38,733 bases of DNA from an uncultured Clostridia bacterium (lineage in GTDB: Bacteria > Bacillota > Clostridia > Oscillospirales > Acutalibacteraceae). The notes beneath the pieces are model-generated. The model did not search any database. It was not told where the DNA came from and saw only the letters and a list, made by a program, of their open reading frames with translations. Of this stretch, positions 24,442 to 33,669 are shown piece by piece. Position 1 is the first letter of the stretch. Each line of letters opens with the position of its first letter. Location: assembly GCA_947176035.1 (NCBI GenBank), contig CAMWPJ010000006.1, positions 1-38,733 of the forward strand, written 5' to 3'. Position numbers and translations under genes: made by a program.

Positions 24442-27072
24442 ATGGCAAACAAGTATTGCTACCTTTTTTCAGAAGGTAATGCTACAATGAGAGAGCTCCT
24501 CGGCGGTAAGGGTGCAAACCTTGCAGAAATGACCAACATCGGTCTTCCTGTACCACAGGGTTTCACAATTACAACAGAGGCTTGTACTCAGTACTACGAA
24601 GATGGTCGTAAAATCAATGATGATATTATGGCTGAAATCAACGAGTACATTGTAAAGATGGAAGAAATCACAGGTAAGAAGTTCGGTGATAAGGAGAATC
24701 CTCTCCTCGTTTCAGTTCGTTCAGGTGCAAGAGCATCAATGCCTGGTATGATGGATACAATCCTTAACCTTGGTTTAAATGAAGAGGTTGTTAACACAAT
24801 CGCTGAGAAATCAGGTAACCCACGTTGGGCTTGGGACTGCTACAGAAGATTCATCCAGATGTATTCTGATGTAGTTATGGAAGTTGGTAAGAAGTATTTT
24901 GAAGTTCTTATCGACGAAATGAAAGAGAAGAGAGGCGTTACTCAGGACGTTGAGTTAACTGCTGAAGATCTTAAAGAGCTTGCTGCTCAGTTCAAGGCTG
25001 AGTACAAAGACAAGATTGGCGAGGACTTCCCGGCTGATCCTAAGGAGCAGCTTATGGGTGCAGTTAAGGCTGTATTCCGTTCATGGGACAACCCTCGTGC
25101 AAACGTATACCGTCGTGACAACGATATTCCTTACTCATGGGGTACTGCTGTTAACGTACAGTCAATGGCATTCGGTAACATGGGTGACGATTGCGGTACA
25201 GGTGTTGCTTTCACACGTGACCCTGCTACAGGTGCAAAGGGTCTCTTCGGTGAGTTCCTTACAAATGCACAGGGCGAGGACGTAGTTGCAGGTGTTCGTA
25301 CACCAATGCACATTTCAGAGATGGAGCAGAAATTCCCTGAAGCATTCGCTGAGTTCACAGAGGTTTGCAAAACTCTTGAGAATCACTACAGAGATATGCA
25401 GGATATGGAATTCACTGTTGAGCACGGTAAGCTCTTCATGCTCCAGACACGTAACGGTAAGAGAACAGCTCAGGCTGCTCTTCAGATTGCATGTGACCTT
25501 GTTGACGAGGGCATGAGAACAGAGGAAGAGGCTGTTGAAATGATCGACCCTCGTAACCTCGACACACTCCTTCACCCACAGTTTGACGCTGCTGCTCTTA
25601 AGGCTGCAACTCCTGCTGGTAAGGGTCTCGGCGCTTCTCCAGGTGCTGCTTGCGGTAAGGTTGTATTCACAGCTGACGATGCAGTTGCTTGGAACGAGAA
25701 GGGCGAGAAGGTTGTACTTGTTCGTCTTGAGACTTCACCTGAGGATATCACAGGTATGAAGGCCGCTCAGGGTATCCTTACAGTTCGTGGCGGTATGACA
25801 TCACACGCTGCTGTAGTTGCTCGTGGTATGGGTACATGCTGCGTATCAGGCTGCGGCGACATCAATATGGACGAAGAGAATAAGAAATTCACACTCGCTG
25901 GTAAGGAATATCACGAGGGTGACTATATTTCAATTGATGGTTCAACAGGTAACATCTATGAGGGTATCATCCCAACTGTTGACGCTACAATCGCAGGCAC
26001 ATTCGGCAGAATCATGGGCTGGGCTGACAAGTTCAGAACACTCAAGGTTCGTACAAACGCTGATACTCCTGCTGATGCTAAGAAGGCAAGAGAGCTTGGT
26101 GCTGAGGGTATCGGTCTCTGCCGTACAGAGCATATGTTCTTTGAAGAGGACAGAATTGCTGCATTCCGTGAAATGATTTGTTCAGACACAGTTGAAGAGA
26201 GAGAAGCTGCTCTTGAGAAGATTCTTCCTTATCAGCAGAATGACTTTGAGGCTCTTTATGAGGCACTTGAGGGCTGTCCTGTAACAATCCGTTTCCTTGA
26301 CCCACCTCTCCACGAGTTCGTTCCTACAGAGGAAGATGATATCAAGAAGCTTGCTGACTCACAGGGCAAGAGCGTTGAAGATATTAAAGCTATCATCGCA
26401 TCTCTCCATGAGTTTAACCCAATGATGGGTCACCGTGGTCTCCGTCTTGCAGTAACATATCCTGAAATTGCTAAGATGCAGACAAAGGCTGTTATCCGTG
26501 CAGCTATCAACGTTCAGAAGGCTCACGCTGACTGGACAGTTGCTCCTGAAATCATGATTCCGCTTGCTTGCGACACTAAGGAGCTTAAGTATGTTAAGGA
26601 TATGGTTGTTGCAACTGCTGATGCTGAAATCGCTGCTGCAGGTGTTGAGATGAAGTACGAAGTTGGTACTATGATCGAGATTCCTCGTGCTGCTCTTACA
26701 GCTGACGAAATCGCTAAGGAAGCTGAGTTCTTCTGCTTCGGTACTAACGACCTTACTCAGATGACATACGGCTTCAGCCGTGACGATGCTGGTAAGTTCC
26801 TTGATGCTTACTATGATGCAAAGATTTTCGAGAACGATCCATTTGCTAAACTCGACCAGACGGGTGTTGGCCAGCTTATGAAGATGGCTGTTGCAGGCGG
26901 TAAGGCTACTCGCCCGGAGATTCACTGCGGTATCTGCGGTGAGCACGGCGGTGACCCAAGCTCAGTTGAGTTCTGCCACGAGATTGGTCTTGATTATGTA
27001 TCATGCTCACCATTCAGAGTTCCAATCGCTCGTCTCGCTGCTGCTCAGGCTGCAATCAAGTCAAATAAGTAA
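24442..27072 (+). CDS. ppdK: Pyruvate, phosphate dikinase
   Basis: The 876-residue enzyme interconverts pyruvate + ATP + Pi and PEP + AMP + PPi, a central glycolytic/gluconeogenic step in anaerobic Clostridia. The N-terminal ATP-grasp region has ELLGGKGANLAEM and SVRSGARASMPGMMDTILNL. The swivelling phospho-His domain has GGMTSHAAVVARGMG with H455. The C-terminal PEP-binding barrel has GLCRTEHMFF, GTNDLTQMTYGFSRDD and the active-site Cys in HCGICGEHGG (C832). All fit the family's length and sites. AGGAGG lies about 10 bases before the ATG. Codon use is visibly different from neighbours, with many GCT, GGT, CGT, TTC and AAC codons, which fits very high expression. It has its own promoter and terminator. 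Confidence 0.98.
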   Translation: MANKYCYLFSEGNATMRELLGGKGANLAEMTNIGLPVPQGFTITTEACTQYYEDGRKINDDIMAEINEYIVKMEEITGKKFGDKENPLLVSVRSGARASMPGMMDTILNLGLNEEVVNTIAEKSGNPRWAWDCYRRFIQMYSDVVMEVGKKYFEVLIDEMKEKRGVTQDVELTAEDLKELAAQFKAEYKDKIGEDFPADPKEQLMGAVKAVFRSWDNPRANVYRRDNDIPYSWGTAVNVQSMAFGNMGDDCGTGVAFTRDPATGAKGLFGEFLTNAQGEDVVAGVRTPMHISEMEQKFPEAFAEFTEVCKTLENHYRDMQDMEFTVEHGKLFMLQTRNGKRTAQAALQIACDLVDEGMRTEEEAVEMIDPRNLDTLLHPQFDAAALKAATPAGKGLGASPGAACGKVVFTADDAVAWNEKGEKVVLVRLETSPEDITGMKAAQGILTVRGGMTSHAAVVARGMGTCCVSGCGDINMDEENKKFTLAGKEYHEGDYISIDGSTGNIYEGIIPTVDATIAGTFGRIMGWADKFRTLKVRTNADTPADAKKARELGAEGIGLCRTEHMFFEEDRIAAFREMICSDTVEEREAALEKILPYQQNDFEALYEALEGCPVTIRFLDPPLHEFVPTEEDDIKKLADSQGKSVEDIKAIIASLHEFNPMMGHRGLRLAVTYPEIAKMQTKAVIRAAINVQKAHADWTVAPEIMIPLACDTKELKYVKDMVVATADAEIAAAGVEMKYEVGTMIEIPRAALTADEIAKEAEFFCFGTNDLTQMTYGFSRDDAGKFLDAYYDAKIFENDPFAKLDQTGVGQLMKMAVAGGKATRPEIHCGICGEHGGDPSSVEFCHEIGLDYVSCSPFRVPIARLAAAQAAIKSNK

Positions 27073-27096
27073 TTAAACAATTACAAAATAAATAGC

Positions 27097-27129
27097 AAGA
27101 GGATAGCTTAATGGCTATCCTCTTTTTAT
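27097..27129 (+). terminator. Intrinsic terminator of ppdK
   Basis: A perfect 11-bp stem (AAGAGGATAGC 27097-27107 / GCTATCCTCTT 27114-27124) is followed by TTTTT. It lies 24 bases past the ppdK stop. Confidence 0.92.
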
Positions 27130-27137
27130 ATACAAAG

Positions 27138-27171
27138 CAAAAGCACTCAACATTAAAGCTGAGTGCTTTTG
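27138..27171 (-). terminator. Intrinsic terminator of the DUF4272 gene
   Basis: CAAAAGCACTCA (27138-27149) pairs with TGAGTGCTTTTG (27160-27171) around a 10-base loop. On the minus strand the stem ends in TTTTG and further T-rich sequence. It follows the minus-strand DUF4272 stop and faces the ppdK terminator. Confidence 0.8.
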
Positions 27172-27187
27172 TAATTATCATATTATA

Positions 27188-27886
27188 TTAAGTATCGAGC
27201 GAAATATAGTTCCAGTCTTTAACATCAGAAATTAACCATTCAAGACCACGCCGTCTTTCAACAACAACATCCTTATTAAGCTCACCGATTGGAGTATCGG
27301 GGCGGATTCTTTTTTCTGTTGTTGCCCAATGATAACGATAGTACAAATCAAGCATATCAAGAATTTCTTCAGTATTTCTCAGCTTACATTTTGATTTGAA
27401 TTCATCATAGCTTTTACAATCTCCAACCAGAGAAATCGCCTTTTGGCAATCACAGATATCTTTAGGATATTCAAACCCAATATCATCTATCAAACCGAGT
27501 GCCCACACCAATGACCAATAAGCCTCATACGTCCATACAACATCTATAACATCCTGCTTGCTGTAATGCCCGAAAAACACCTTCTTCTCCTTACTCAGCA
27601 AATCCTTCTGCACACCGAATTCCTTAAGGAGCTTATAGAACATTTCCTTTGACTGCTCATAATCATCAGTATCAGCATCCATTGCAATCTGCGTTGACAA
27701 AAGACAGGCAATGGCTCTTTTACAAATTTCGTCCATATCCTTTAACTTTACCTGCGAGCTATCCTCTAAAACAGGCAGATTTTCATTGCAGGCTATTCCT
27801 CTATCCTTAATCTTTTTATTAGATGCAGCTCTCCTTTGTTCAGGAGTTTTGATACTTTTTCTTTTAAATTTATCAAACAAGCCCAT
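27188..27886 (-). CDS. DUF4272 domain protein
   Basis: The 232-residue soluble protein fits DUF4272. After a basic N-terminus (MGLFDKFKRK) come TPEQRRAASNKKIKDRGI, LPVLEDSSQVKLKDMDEICKRAIACL, the WTYEAYWSLVWALGLID block, LDLYYRYHWATTEKR, and the closing ERRRGLEWLI. These are the family's hallmarks, but no activity is established. The ATG at 27886 has AAAGG 8 bases upstream and is preferred to the ATG at 27895. It stands alone between terminators; TATAAT on the minus strand near 27900-27910 may be its -10. Confidence 0.85.
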   Translation of the reverse strand: MGLFDKFKRKSIKTPEQRRAASNKKIKDRGIACNENLPVLEDSSQVKLKDMDEICKRAIACLLSTQIAMDADTDDYEQSKEMFYKLLKEFGVQKDLLSKEKKVFFGHYSKQDVIDVVWTYEAYWSLVWALGLIDDIGFEYPKDICDCQKAISLVGDCKSYDEFKSKCKLRNTEEILDMLDLYYRYHWATTEKRIRPDTPIGELNKDVVVERRRGLEWLISDVKDWNYISLDT

Positions 27887-28025
27887 ATTAAACACCTTTA
27901 ATATTATTATAATTATCGTTTAGCGCAGTAAGTCGTAAGTAATGATTAAACAATCGTGCATTATTAATATAAGCTATAATTTGATATTATGCAATAAATT
28001 ATTTATAATACTAATTGTAACCACA

Positions 28026-28054
28026 TTGACAATTGTATTTTTTATTGTTATACT
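28026..28054 (+). promoter_or_regulatory. Promoter of the zapA-U32-maf operon
   Basis: TTGACA (28026-28031), 17-base spacer, TATACT (28049-28054). Transcription would begin near 28061, about 48 bases before the zapA start. Confidence 0.82.
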
Positions 28055-28108
28055 AAAAAAGTAAAAATATGTCGAGTTATAATGTTATATCAATGAAGGT
28101 GTAGGAAT

Positions 28109-28459
28109 ATGAATAAAAACAGAGTTCAGGTAAAAATTGCTGGTGCAAGCTATACAATTGTTACTGAGGATGACCCGCAGTATGTTGAGGAGCTTGCTGA
28201 AAATATCAGTCTCGAAATCCGCTCAATATGCAATGCAAATCCGTCTTTGTCAATGACACAGGCTGCTGTGCTTGTTGCACTTGACGAGGCAGATTCATAC
28301 AAAAAGGCATCTGCATCTGCAGACAATCTCAGAGTACAGATTAAAGATTATCTTGAAGAGAGTGCAAGAGCAAAGATGGAGGTTGAGGTTGCAAGACGTG
28401 AGGTTGAAAGACTTAACCGCGAAATTGCTGATTTAAGAGAAAAATTAAACAACAGATAA
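28109..28459 (+). CDS. zapA: Cell division protein ZapA
   Basis: A 116-residue ZapA-like protein, which binds and bundles FtsZ at the division ring. The N-terminal beta-hairpin domain is recognisable (VQVKIAGASYTIVTEDDPQYVEELAENI), then SMTQAAVLVALDEADSYKKA, and a long coiled coil (about 70-116) that mediates dimerisation. GAAGGTG lies upstream of the ATG. A U32 peptidase gene follows after 8 bases, an association often seen in Firmicutes. Confidence 0.88.
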   Translation: MNKNRVQVKIAGASYTIVTEDDPQYVEELAENISLEIRSICNANPSLSMTQAAVLVALDEADSYKKASASADNLRVQIKDYLEESARAKMEVEVARREVERLNREIADLREKLNNR

Positions 28460-28467
28460 GGAAAAAT

Positions 28468-30468
28468 ATGAAATATGAAATTTTGGCTCCTGCTGGTAGC
28501 ATGGAGTCTTTGATTGCCGGTGTACGCAGTGGAGCAAACGCAGTTTACCTTGGTGGTAAAATGTTTAACGCCCGCCGTAATGCCGGCAATTTTGATAATG
28601 AAGAGCTGAAAAATGCAGTTGAATACTGCCACAAAAGAGGTGTTAAGGTCTACTTAACACTTAATATTCTCGTGTCCGATAATGAAATGAAAAGCGCCTA
28701 TGATACAGTCAGGTATGCACTCGGCGTTGGTGTCGATGCGTTCATTATTCAGGATATCGGTACAGCAAAAATGATAAAAGAGCATTTTCCGCAGGCAAAA
28801 CTGCACGGCTCAACCCAAATGAGCATAATGACACCTGCAGGTGCAAGATATGCAAAATCACTTGGCTTCAGCCGAATTGTTCTGCCGCGTGAAATGAGTC
28901 TTGACGAAATCGAAGAAATAAGAAAAAGTACCGATTTAGAGCTTGAAATATTCATACACGGTGCGCTTTGCATGTCCGTATCAGGTCAGTGTTACCTTTC
29001 ATCCATGCTTGGCTCCCGCAGCGGCAACAGAGGCTTATGCGCCCAACCATGCCGTCTGCCATTTACAGCAAAGGGAGACAAAAGCGAGTGTGCATTATCA
29101 CTTAAGGACCTTAGTCTTATTGAGTATCTTGATAAGCTTGACGGCATAACCTCATTAAAAATTGAGGGCAGAATGAAAAGACCTGAATATGTCAGTGCAT
29201 CTGTCACCGCAGTGAAAAAGGCTATTGATGGTACTTATACAAGCTCAGACAGTTTTAATCTGCGCTCTGTATTTTCACGCAGCGGCTTTACAGACGGATA
29301 TCTTACTGCCGCACGCGGCAAGACAATGTTCGGCACAAGACAGAAGGAGGACGTTATTTCTGCAAATAATGTGCTTAAAGCAATCAGTCATAACTATGAC
29401 AATGAAAATCCTCTGCTGCCGATTGATATGCACTTTATATGCAAAAAGGATTCACCCTGCACATTAAGTGCTGCCGCACTTGGAAAAACAGTCACTGTTA
29501 CGGGAGATATTCCCGAAGCTGCCATAAACAAGCCTATGACTGCCGAAGGTCTTAAACAGCGTTTGTCAAAGCTTGGAGGAACTCAGTTTTTTGCAAACGA
29601 TATCAGCATTGAGCTTGATGACGGATTAATCATCCCTGCATCAAAAATCAATGAGTTGAGACGAAAGGCTGTTGAACGGATTGAAGTACTGCCTGAAATT
29701 ACAGTAGAGTCAAAACCCTTTGAACAGAAAAATTTTGAACAAAAGAACAAGGTGCCGTATCTCACAGCATCCTTTAGAAATGCTGAACAGATTCCCGACA
29801 AGCATCCATTCAAGTATGTTTTTATTCCGCTTGATTCAAGCCTTGAAGACTTTATCGACAATCGTGCAGGAGTTGTTTTACCCCGCGGTCTGTTCGGAAT
29901 AGAAAATGATATAAAAGCACGTCTTGAAAAACTGAAAAAAGCAGGTGTTGCAAAAGCACTCTGCGGAAATATCGGTTCATATCAATTGGCAAAGGAAATG
30001 GGATTTGAAGTATTCGGTGATTTCGGACTGAATATTTATAACAGCGAAAGTGCACAGCAGATAAGCAATCCGATTCTATCCTTTGAACTGACAATGGAAC
30101 AGGCAAATAAGATTAATGCAGAAAACACCGGTGTTATTGTATATGGCCATGTACCGCTTATGCTTACCAGAAACTGTCCCATTAAATCGAGTATAGGCTG
30201 CTATGAATGTAATATGCAGGGCAGACTTACCGACAGAAAAGGGTATGAATTCCCGATTATCTGTTCAGACTATCCCTGTGTTGAGCTTCTTAATCCTATT
30301 CCGATATGCATGTCAGACAGAATGAATGAAATAAAAACAGATTTTGCACATTTTTACTTTTCAACAGAAACTTTAGAAGAGGTTGAAAAAATTATTGAAA
30401 TGCACAGCAAAGGTGTTAAACCTGATTTTAAATACACAAGAGGATTATATCAGAGAGGAACACTTTAA
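28468..30468 (+). CDS. U32 family peptidase-like protein
   Basis: The 666-residue protein belongs to the U32 family (collagenase-like). Relatives act in 23S rRNA C2501 hydroxylation (RlhA) or tRNA modification rather than true proteolysis. The N-terminal TIM-barrel-like half starts EILAPAGSMESLIAGVRSGA and has the family signature IFIHGALCMSVSGQCYLSS, with RGLCAQPCR following. A second half resembles the U32 collagenase-associated region and carries a late Cys set (C..C in IGCYECNMQG, then ICSDYPC) that could bind an Fe-S cluster. The length fits the long form. The ATG has AAGGA upstream. It is in an operon with zapA and maf, with only 2 bases between its stop and maf. Confidence 0.9.
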   Translation: MKYEILAPAGSMESLIAGVRSGANAVYLGGKMFNARRNAGNFDNEELKNAVEYCHKRGVKVYLTLNILVSDNEMKSAYDTVRYALGVGVDAFIIQDIGTAKMIKEHFPQAKLHGSTQMSIMTPAGARYAKSLGFSRIVLPREMSLDEIEEIRKSTDLELEIFIHGALCMSVSGQCYLSSMLGSRSGNRGLCAQPCRLPFTAKGDKSECALSLKDLSLIEYLDKLDGITSLKIEGRMKRPEYVSASVTAVKKAIDGTYTSSDSFNLRSVFSRSGFTDGYLTAARGKTMFGTRQKEDVISANNVLKAISHNYDNENPLLPIDMHFICKKDSPCTLSAAALGKTVTVTGDIPEAAINKPMTAEGLKQRLSKLGGTQFFANDISIELDDGLIIPASKINELRRKAVERIEVLPEITVESKPFEQKNFEQKNKVPYLTASFRNAEQIPDKHPFKYVFIPLDSSLEDFIDNRAGVVLPRGLFGIENDIKARLEKLKKAGVAKALCGNIGSYQLAKEMGFEVFGDFGLNIYNSESAQQISNPILSFELTMEQANKINAENTGVIVYGHVPLMLTRNCPIKSSIGCYECNMQGRLTDRKGYEFPIICSDYPCVELLNPIPICMSDRMNEIKTDFAHFYFSTETLEEVEKIIEMHSKGVKPDFKYTRGLYQRGTL

Positions 30469-30470
30469 TA

Positions 30471-31004
30471 ATGATAATACTTGCATCAAAATCACCAAGA
30501 AGAAAAGAGCTTTTATCACTTATTACAGAGGATTTTGTTATTAAAACTGCTGATGTTGATGAAAATCTGCCAAAAGACATCACGCCGAACAAGGCTGTTG
30601 AATATTTATCAAAAATAAAGGCAGAGCCATTTAATAACGGCTCTGACACCATAATCGGTGCAGACACAGTGGTGGCAATTGACGGAATAATCCTTGGCAA
30701 GCCGAAAAACCGTAATGATGCTTTCCGTATGCTAAAAATGCTGAGCGGAAAATATCACAGCGTTTTCACAGGTGTTACTGTGATAAAACCTAATGACTCT
30801 ATCACCTATTCAGTTGAAACAAAGGTTAAATTTTTCGATTTAACAGATGATGAAATAAACAACTACATAAATACTGATGAGCCATATGACAAGGCTGGCA
30901 GCTATGGAATACAAGGAAAAGGGGCGCTGCTTGTTGAAAAAATCGATGGAGATTACTTTAATGTAGTCGGTCTGCCTATAAGCACCTTAAACAAGCATTT
31001 ATGA
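30471..31004 (+). CDS. maf: Maf-like nucleotide pyrophosphatase
   Basis: A 177-residue Maf protein, a house-cleaning nucleoside triphosphate pyrophosphatase for dTTP/UTP or modified nucleotides, historically linked to septum formation. The start ILASKSPRRKELL is the Maf signature. IIGADTVVAIDG holds the catalytic Asp, followed by LGKPKNRNDAFRMLKMLSG, and DKAGSYGIQGKGALLVEKIDGDYFNVVGLP near the end. It follows the U32 gene with a 2-base gap, and its ribosome-binding site lies in the U32 coding end (AGAGGAAC). The genetic link with zapA fits a division-related operon. Confidence 0.93.
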   Translation: MIILASKSPRRKELLSLITEDFVIKTADVDENLPKDITPNKAVEYLSKIKAEPFNNGSDTIIGADTVVAIDGIILGKPKNRNDAFRMLKMLSGKYHSVFTGVTVIKPNDSITYSVETKVKFFDLTDDEINNYINTDEPYDKAGSYGIQGKGALLVEKIDGDYFNVVGLPISTLNKHL

Positions 31005-31015
31005 TAAACACAAGA

Positions 31016-31080
31016 GTCGCATTTGGGCGAATTTAAGATAATCAACAGAAATGCGGCTTAAATTGCACTTGAATTTTTTT
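31016..31080 (+). terminator. Interleaved inverted repeats after maf, possible unusual terminator
   Basis: GTCGCATTT (31016-31024) can pair with AAATGCGGC (31049-31057), and GCGAATTTAAG (31027-31037) with CTTAAATTGC (31057-31066, one bulge). The order is A-B-A'-B', a pseudoknot topology. A T7 run lies at 31074-31080. It may end the zapA operon, but the T-run is 7 bases beyond the stem. Confidence 0.4.
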
Positions 31081-31097
31081 GATTTTCGTGGTATTAT
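31069..31097 (+). promoter_or_regulatory. Promoter of the PHP-domain gene
   Basis: TTGAAT (31069-31074), 17-base spacer, TATTAT (31092-31097). It leaves a leader of about 95 bases before the ATG, with GAAAGGAG directly before the start. Confidence 0.6.
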
Positions 31098-31200
31098 ATA
31101 TTTGAAGACTTATTAAATATTATTAAACAGTGAGCAACCGTTCACCATAACTCAGCAATTATTTCACGCAAATTTTTACTGATTTTGAAAGGAGACAGTT

Positions 31201-32091
31201 ATGGCAGCAGATTTACATTGTCATACTAAATTAAGCGACGGTTCAGTCGGTATAGAAGATTTAATCGTTATAGCACAGAAAAGCGGAATAGATACGATTG
31301 CCATAACTGACCATGATTGCCTTGCAGGCACAGTAAGAGGTCAGGTAATCGGCAAGCGTTACGGCGTTAAGGTTATTCCCGGCGTTGAGCTGTCAGCATT
31401 CGACAGTGAAGCAGGCAAAAAAGTGCATATTCTTTGTTACCTTGCAGAAAAACCTGACAGACTCGAGGGACTTTGCAAACGCACATCAGTTGCAAGAAAA
31501 AGAGCAGGACAGATTATGATGCTCAAGGTTGCAGCACGTTTTCCTGTATCAAATGATTTTATAATCAATCACGCATCAGGCTCTACGAACCTTTTCAAAC
31601 AACATATTATGCATGCACTTATGGATGCCGGTTATACAAATAAGATTTTCGGCGATCTTTATCACGTTCTTTTTGACAGTGACAGCGAAACCAATCTTCT
31701 TGCTCCGGTTAAGTATCCTGAGGTTAACGAGGTAATTGAAGAGGTACATAACGCCGGCGGAATTGCCGTGCTTGCACATCCATCAACCTTTGACAACTTT
31801 GATGAGATTGATAAATACATTGAGCTTGGTCTTGATGGTATTGAGGCTTGGTATCCATCCGCAACCGATGAGGATATCGAAAAAGTGAACAAAATCTGCA
31901 AAAAGAACAAGATTCTCATGACAGGCGGCTCAGATTTCCATGGAATTTACGGAGATAAAACCGTTACCCTCGGCAGCTGTACTACACCTGATGAGCATAT
32001 GGACAAGCTTCTCGGCTACAAGGCAAAGAAAAAGAGAGCACAGCGCAGAGCAGAAAAGGAAGCTGCAGAAAAAGCAGCTGTAGAAAATTAA
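31201..32091 (+). CDS. PHP-domain phosphoesterase (RNase AM/TrpH-like)
   Basis: A 296-residue metal-dependent phosphoesterase. The PHP motifs are DLHCHTKLSDG (4-14), ITDHD (37-41), GVELSA, VLAHPS and SDFH. These supply the His/Asp ligands for a multi-metal site. The length and the insert between motifs match the YciV/TrpH type, which acts on 3',5'-bisphosphonucleotides and RNA 5' ends; polymerase or histidinol-phosphate phosphatase roles are less likely. The last 30 residues are Lys/Ala/Glu-rich and low in complexity. GAAAGGAG lies about 8 bases before the ATG. It is monocistronic. Confidence 0.9.
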   Translation: MAADLHCHTKLSDGSVGIEDLIVIAQKSGIDTIAITDHDCLAGTVRGQVIGKRYGVKVIPGVELSAFDSEAGKKVHILCYLAEKPDRLEGLCKRTSVARKRAGQIMMLKVAARFPVSNDFIINHASGSTNLFKQHIMHALMDAGYTNKIFGDLYHVLFDSDSETNLLAPVKYPEVNEVIEEVHNAGGIAVLAHPSTFDNFDEIDKYIELGLDGIEAWYPSATDEDIEKVNKICKKNKILMTGGSDFHGIYGDKTVTLGSCTTPDEHMDKLLGYKAKKKRAQRRAEKEAAEKAAVEN

Positions 32092-32103
32092 TAATCTTAT
32101 ATA

Positions 32104-32138
32104 AAAAAACACGGATAGATTAATCTATCCGTGTTTTT
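32104..32138. terminator. Bidirectional terminator between PHP and MATE genes
   Basis: A nearly loop-less palindrome centred on the TTAA near 32120-32123 (AACACGGATAGATT and its complement) is flanked by a T-run on each strand. It lies between two convergent genes. Confidence 0.9.
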
Positions 32139-32222
32139 GCATATTAAATTTTATCCAAAATAAATATGCAGGCATAGGTCTCTATAACTTTTTATTCAAC
32201 ACTTACTACACTAAATAATAAC

Positions 32223-33614
32223 TTATTGCACTGCCTTTTCCTTTTTATTTATACCTCTCATAATAAATATGAACATAAATATACTCATTACAACACAGAA
32301 GAAATCGGCTGTTGCCTGTGCCCAAATAATACCGTCAAGACCAACAAGCTTATTGAGAATAAAGAGCATCGGAATATAAATAAGTCCCTGTCTGCCTACC
32401 GAAAGAATAAAAGTCTGTATACCCTTGCCCATTCCTTGGAAAGCAAAATTAAGAACAAACATAATACCGATAACCGGCCCAGGAGTCATAATTGCTGTAA
32501 GCATTTTTACACCAAGGTCAATAACCTGAGTATCATCGATAAACATACTGATAACATTTTCTCTGAACACAAGGTAGAACAGCATCATCACAGTACCAAT
32601 AACAATATTGCACATAATACTAAAGCGCATACATTTTTTCATTCGTGTATAGTTCTTAGCACCATAGCAATAACCGATAAGAGGCTGAACACCCTGTCCC
32701 AAACCAATCTGCAACATAATTACAAGCATATTCGCCTTCATTGCAACGCCCATTGCCGCAACTGCATTATCTCCATAGCCTACAAGAACAATATTAACAA
32801 TAATATTGCTTACACTCATCAAAAGACCATTAAGACATGCAGGCAAGCCAACATTGATAACGCCCTTGGCAATGCCGTTGCCCATAGAAAATCTCTTTGG
32901 AGTAATACTTAAAATACTCTTTCCTCTCAGGAAATAGATAAGAAAGAATAATACACTGAAAACATTTCCAAGCACAGTAGCAATTGCTGCACCTGCAACA
33001 CCCATATCAAAACCAAACGGCAAAGTAATACCGAAAAGCTTATCACCCGAATCAAGAATAAAAACAGGATCAAGAATAACATTGATAACCTGACCGAGTA
33101 TTGAACCTATCATAGAGGTTTTAGCAGCACCCTCACCACGAACAAGATTGCAAACTGTGATTGCAAGCACTGAGAATGGTGAGCCGATTGCTACCCATTT
33201 TAGATAATCCTGAGCAAAGCCAATCGTATTATCGCTCGCACCTATAAGATAAAGCAATGGCTCTCTGAAAAGCAAGAAGAGCACACCAATAACTATACCG
33301 CATACCAAAGAACCATAAATGCAAAAGCTGCTTATGGTTTTTACTCTGTCATTTTTACCCTCTCCGAGTGAACGGCTGATAAAAGCACAGCCACCGATAC
33401 CAAACAGATTACCAACTGCAATAAAAAGCATAAATAACGGCATTGATACTGAAACAGCAGCAACCTGATTACTATCGCCTGTCTGTCCTACAAAAAATGT
33501 ATCGGCTAAATTATATACAATATTAATAAGCATGCCCATCATGCTCGGCAATGCCATCGCCGCAACTGCTTTGGGCACTTTATATTCTGCAAAAACTTTT
33601 GTGTTATCCTTCAT
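32223..33614 (-). CDS. MATE family multidrug/sodium efflux transporter
   Basis: The 463-residue membrane protein has twelve predicted membrane helices in two homologous halves. Blocks such as ALPSMMGMLINIVYNLADTFFVGQTG and VGLPACLNGLLMSVSNIIVNIVLVGYGD are the paired N- and C-half motifs of MATE antiporters, which export cationic drugs or metabolites using Na+ or H+ gradients. AAGGATG precedes the ATG. It lies 55 bases downstream of ksgA on the same strand and may be read from the ksgA promoter. The substrate cannot be told from sequence. Confidence 0.93.
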   Translation of the reverse strand: MKDNTKVFAEYKVPKAVAAMALPSMMGMLINIVYNLADTFFVGQTGDSNQVAAVSVSMPLFMLFIAVGNLFGIGGCAFISRSLGEGKNDRVKTISSFCIYGSLVCGIVIGVLFLLFREPLLYLIGASDNTIGFAQDYLKWVAIGSPFSVLAITVCNLVRGEGAAKTSMIGSILGQVINVILDPVFILDSGDKLFGITLPFGFDMGVAGAAIATVLGNVFSVLFFLIYFLRGKSILSITPKRFSMGNGIAKGVINVGLPACLNGLLMSVSNIIVNIVLVGYGDNAVAAMGVAMKANMLVIMLQIGLGQGVQPLIGYCYGAKNYTRMKKCMRFSIMCNIVIGTVMMLFYLVFRENVISMFIDDTQVIDLGVKMLTAIMTPGPVIGIMFVLNFAFQGMGKGIQTFILSVGRQGLIYIPMLFILNKLVGLDGIIWAQATADFFCVVMSIFMFIFIMRGINKKEKAVQ

Positions 33615-33669
33615 AATTACATCATCCTTTCTGAATATTTGCTTTAGATTAAAATCTGATTATTACGAT

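Noticed and set aside
26359-26946. Antisense open frame of 195 codons inside ppdK
   Set aside because: It mirrors the strongly biased codons of ppdK, has no ribosome-binding site, and the Ser/Cys/Thr-rich product matches no family. Other antisense frames in ppdK have the same cause.
32226-32912. Plus-strand open frame of 228 codons opposite the MATE gene
   Set aside because: The product is rich in Asn, His and Lys with no domain, and it lies wholly within the clear MATE coding region on the other strand.
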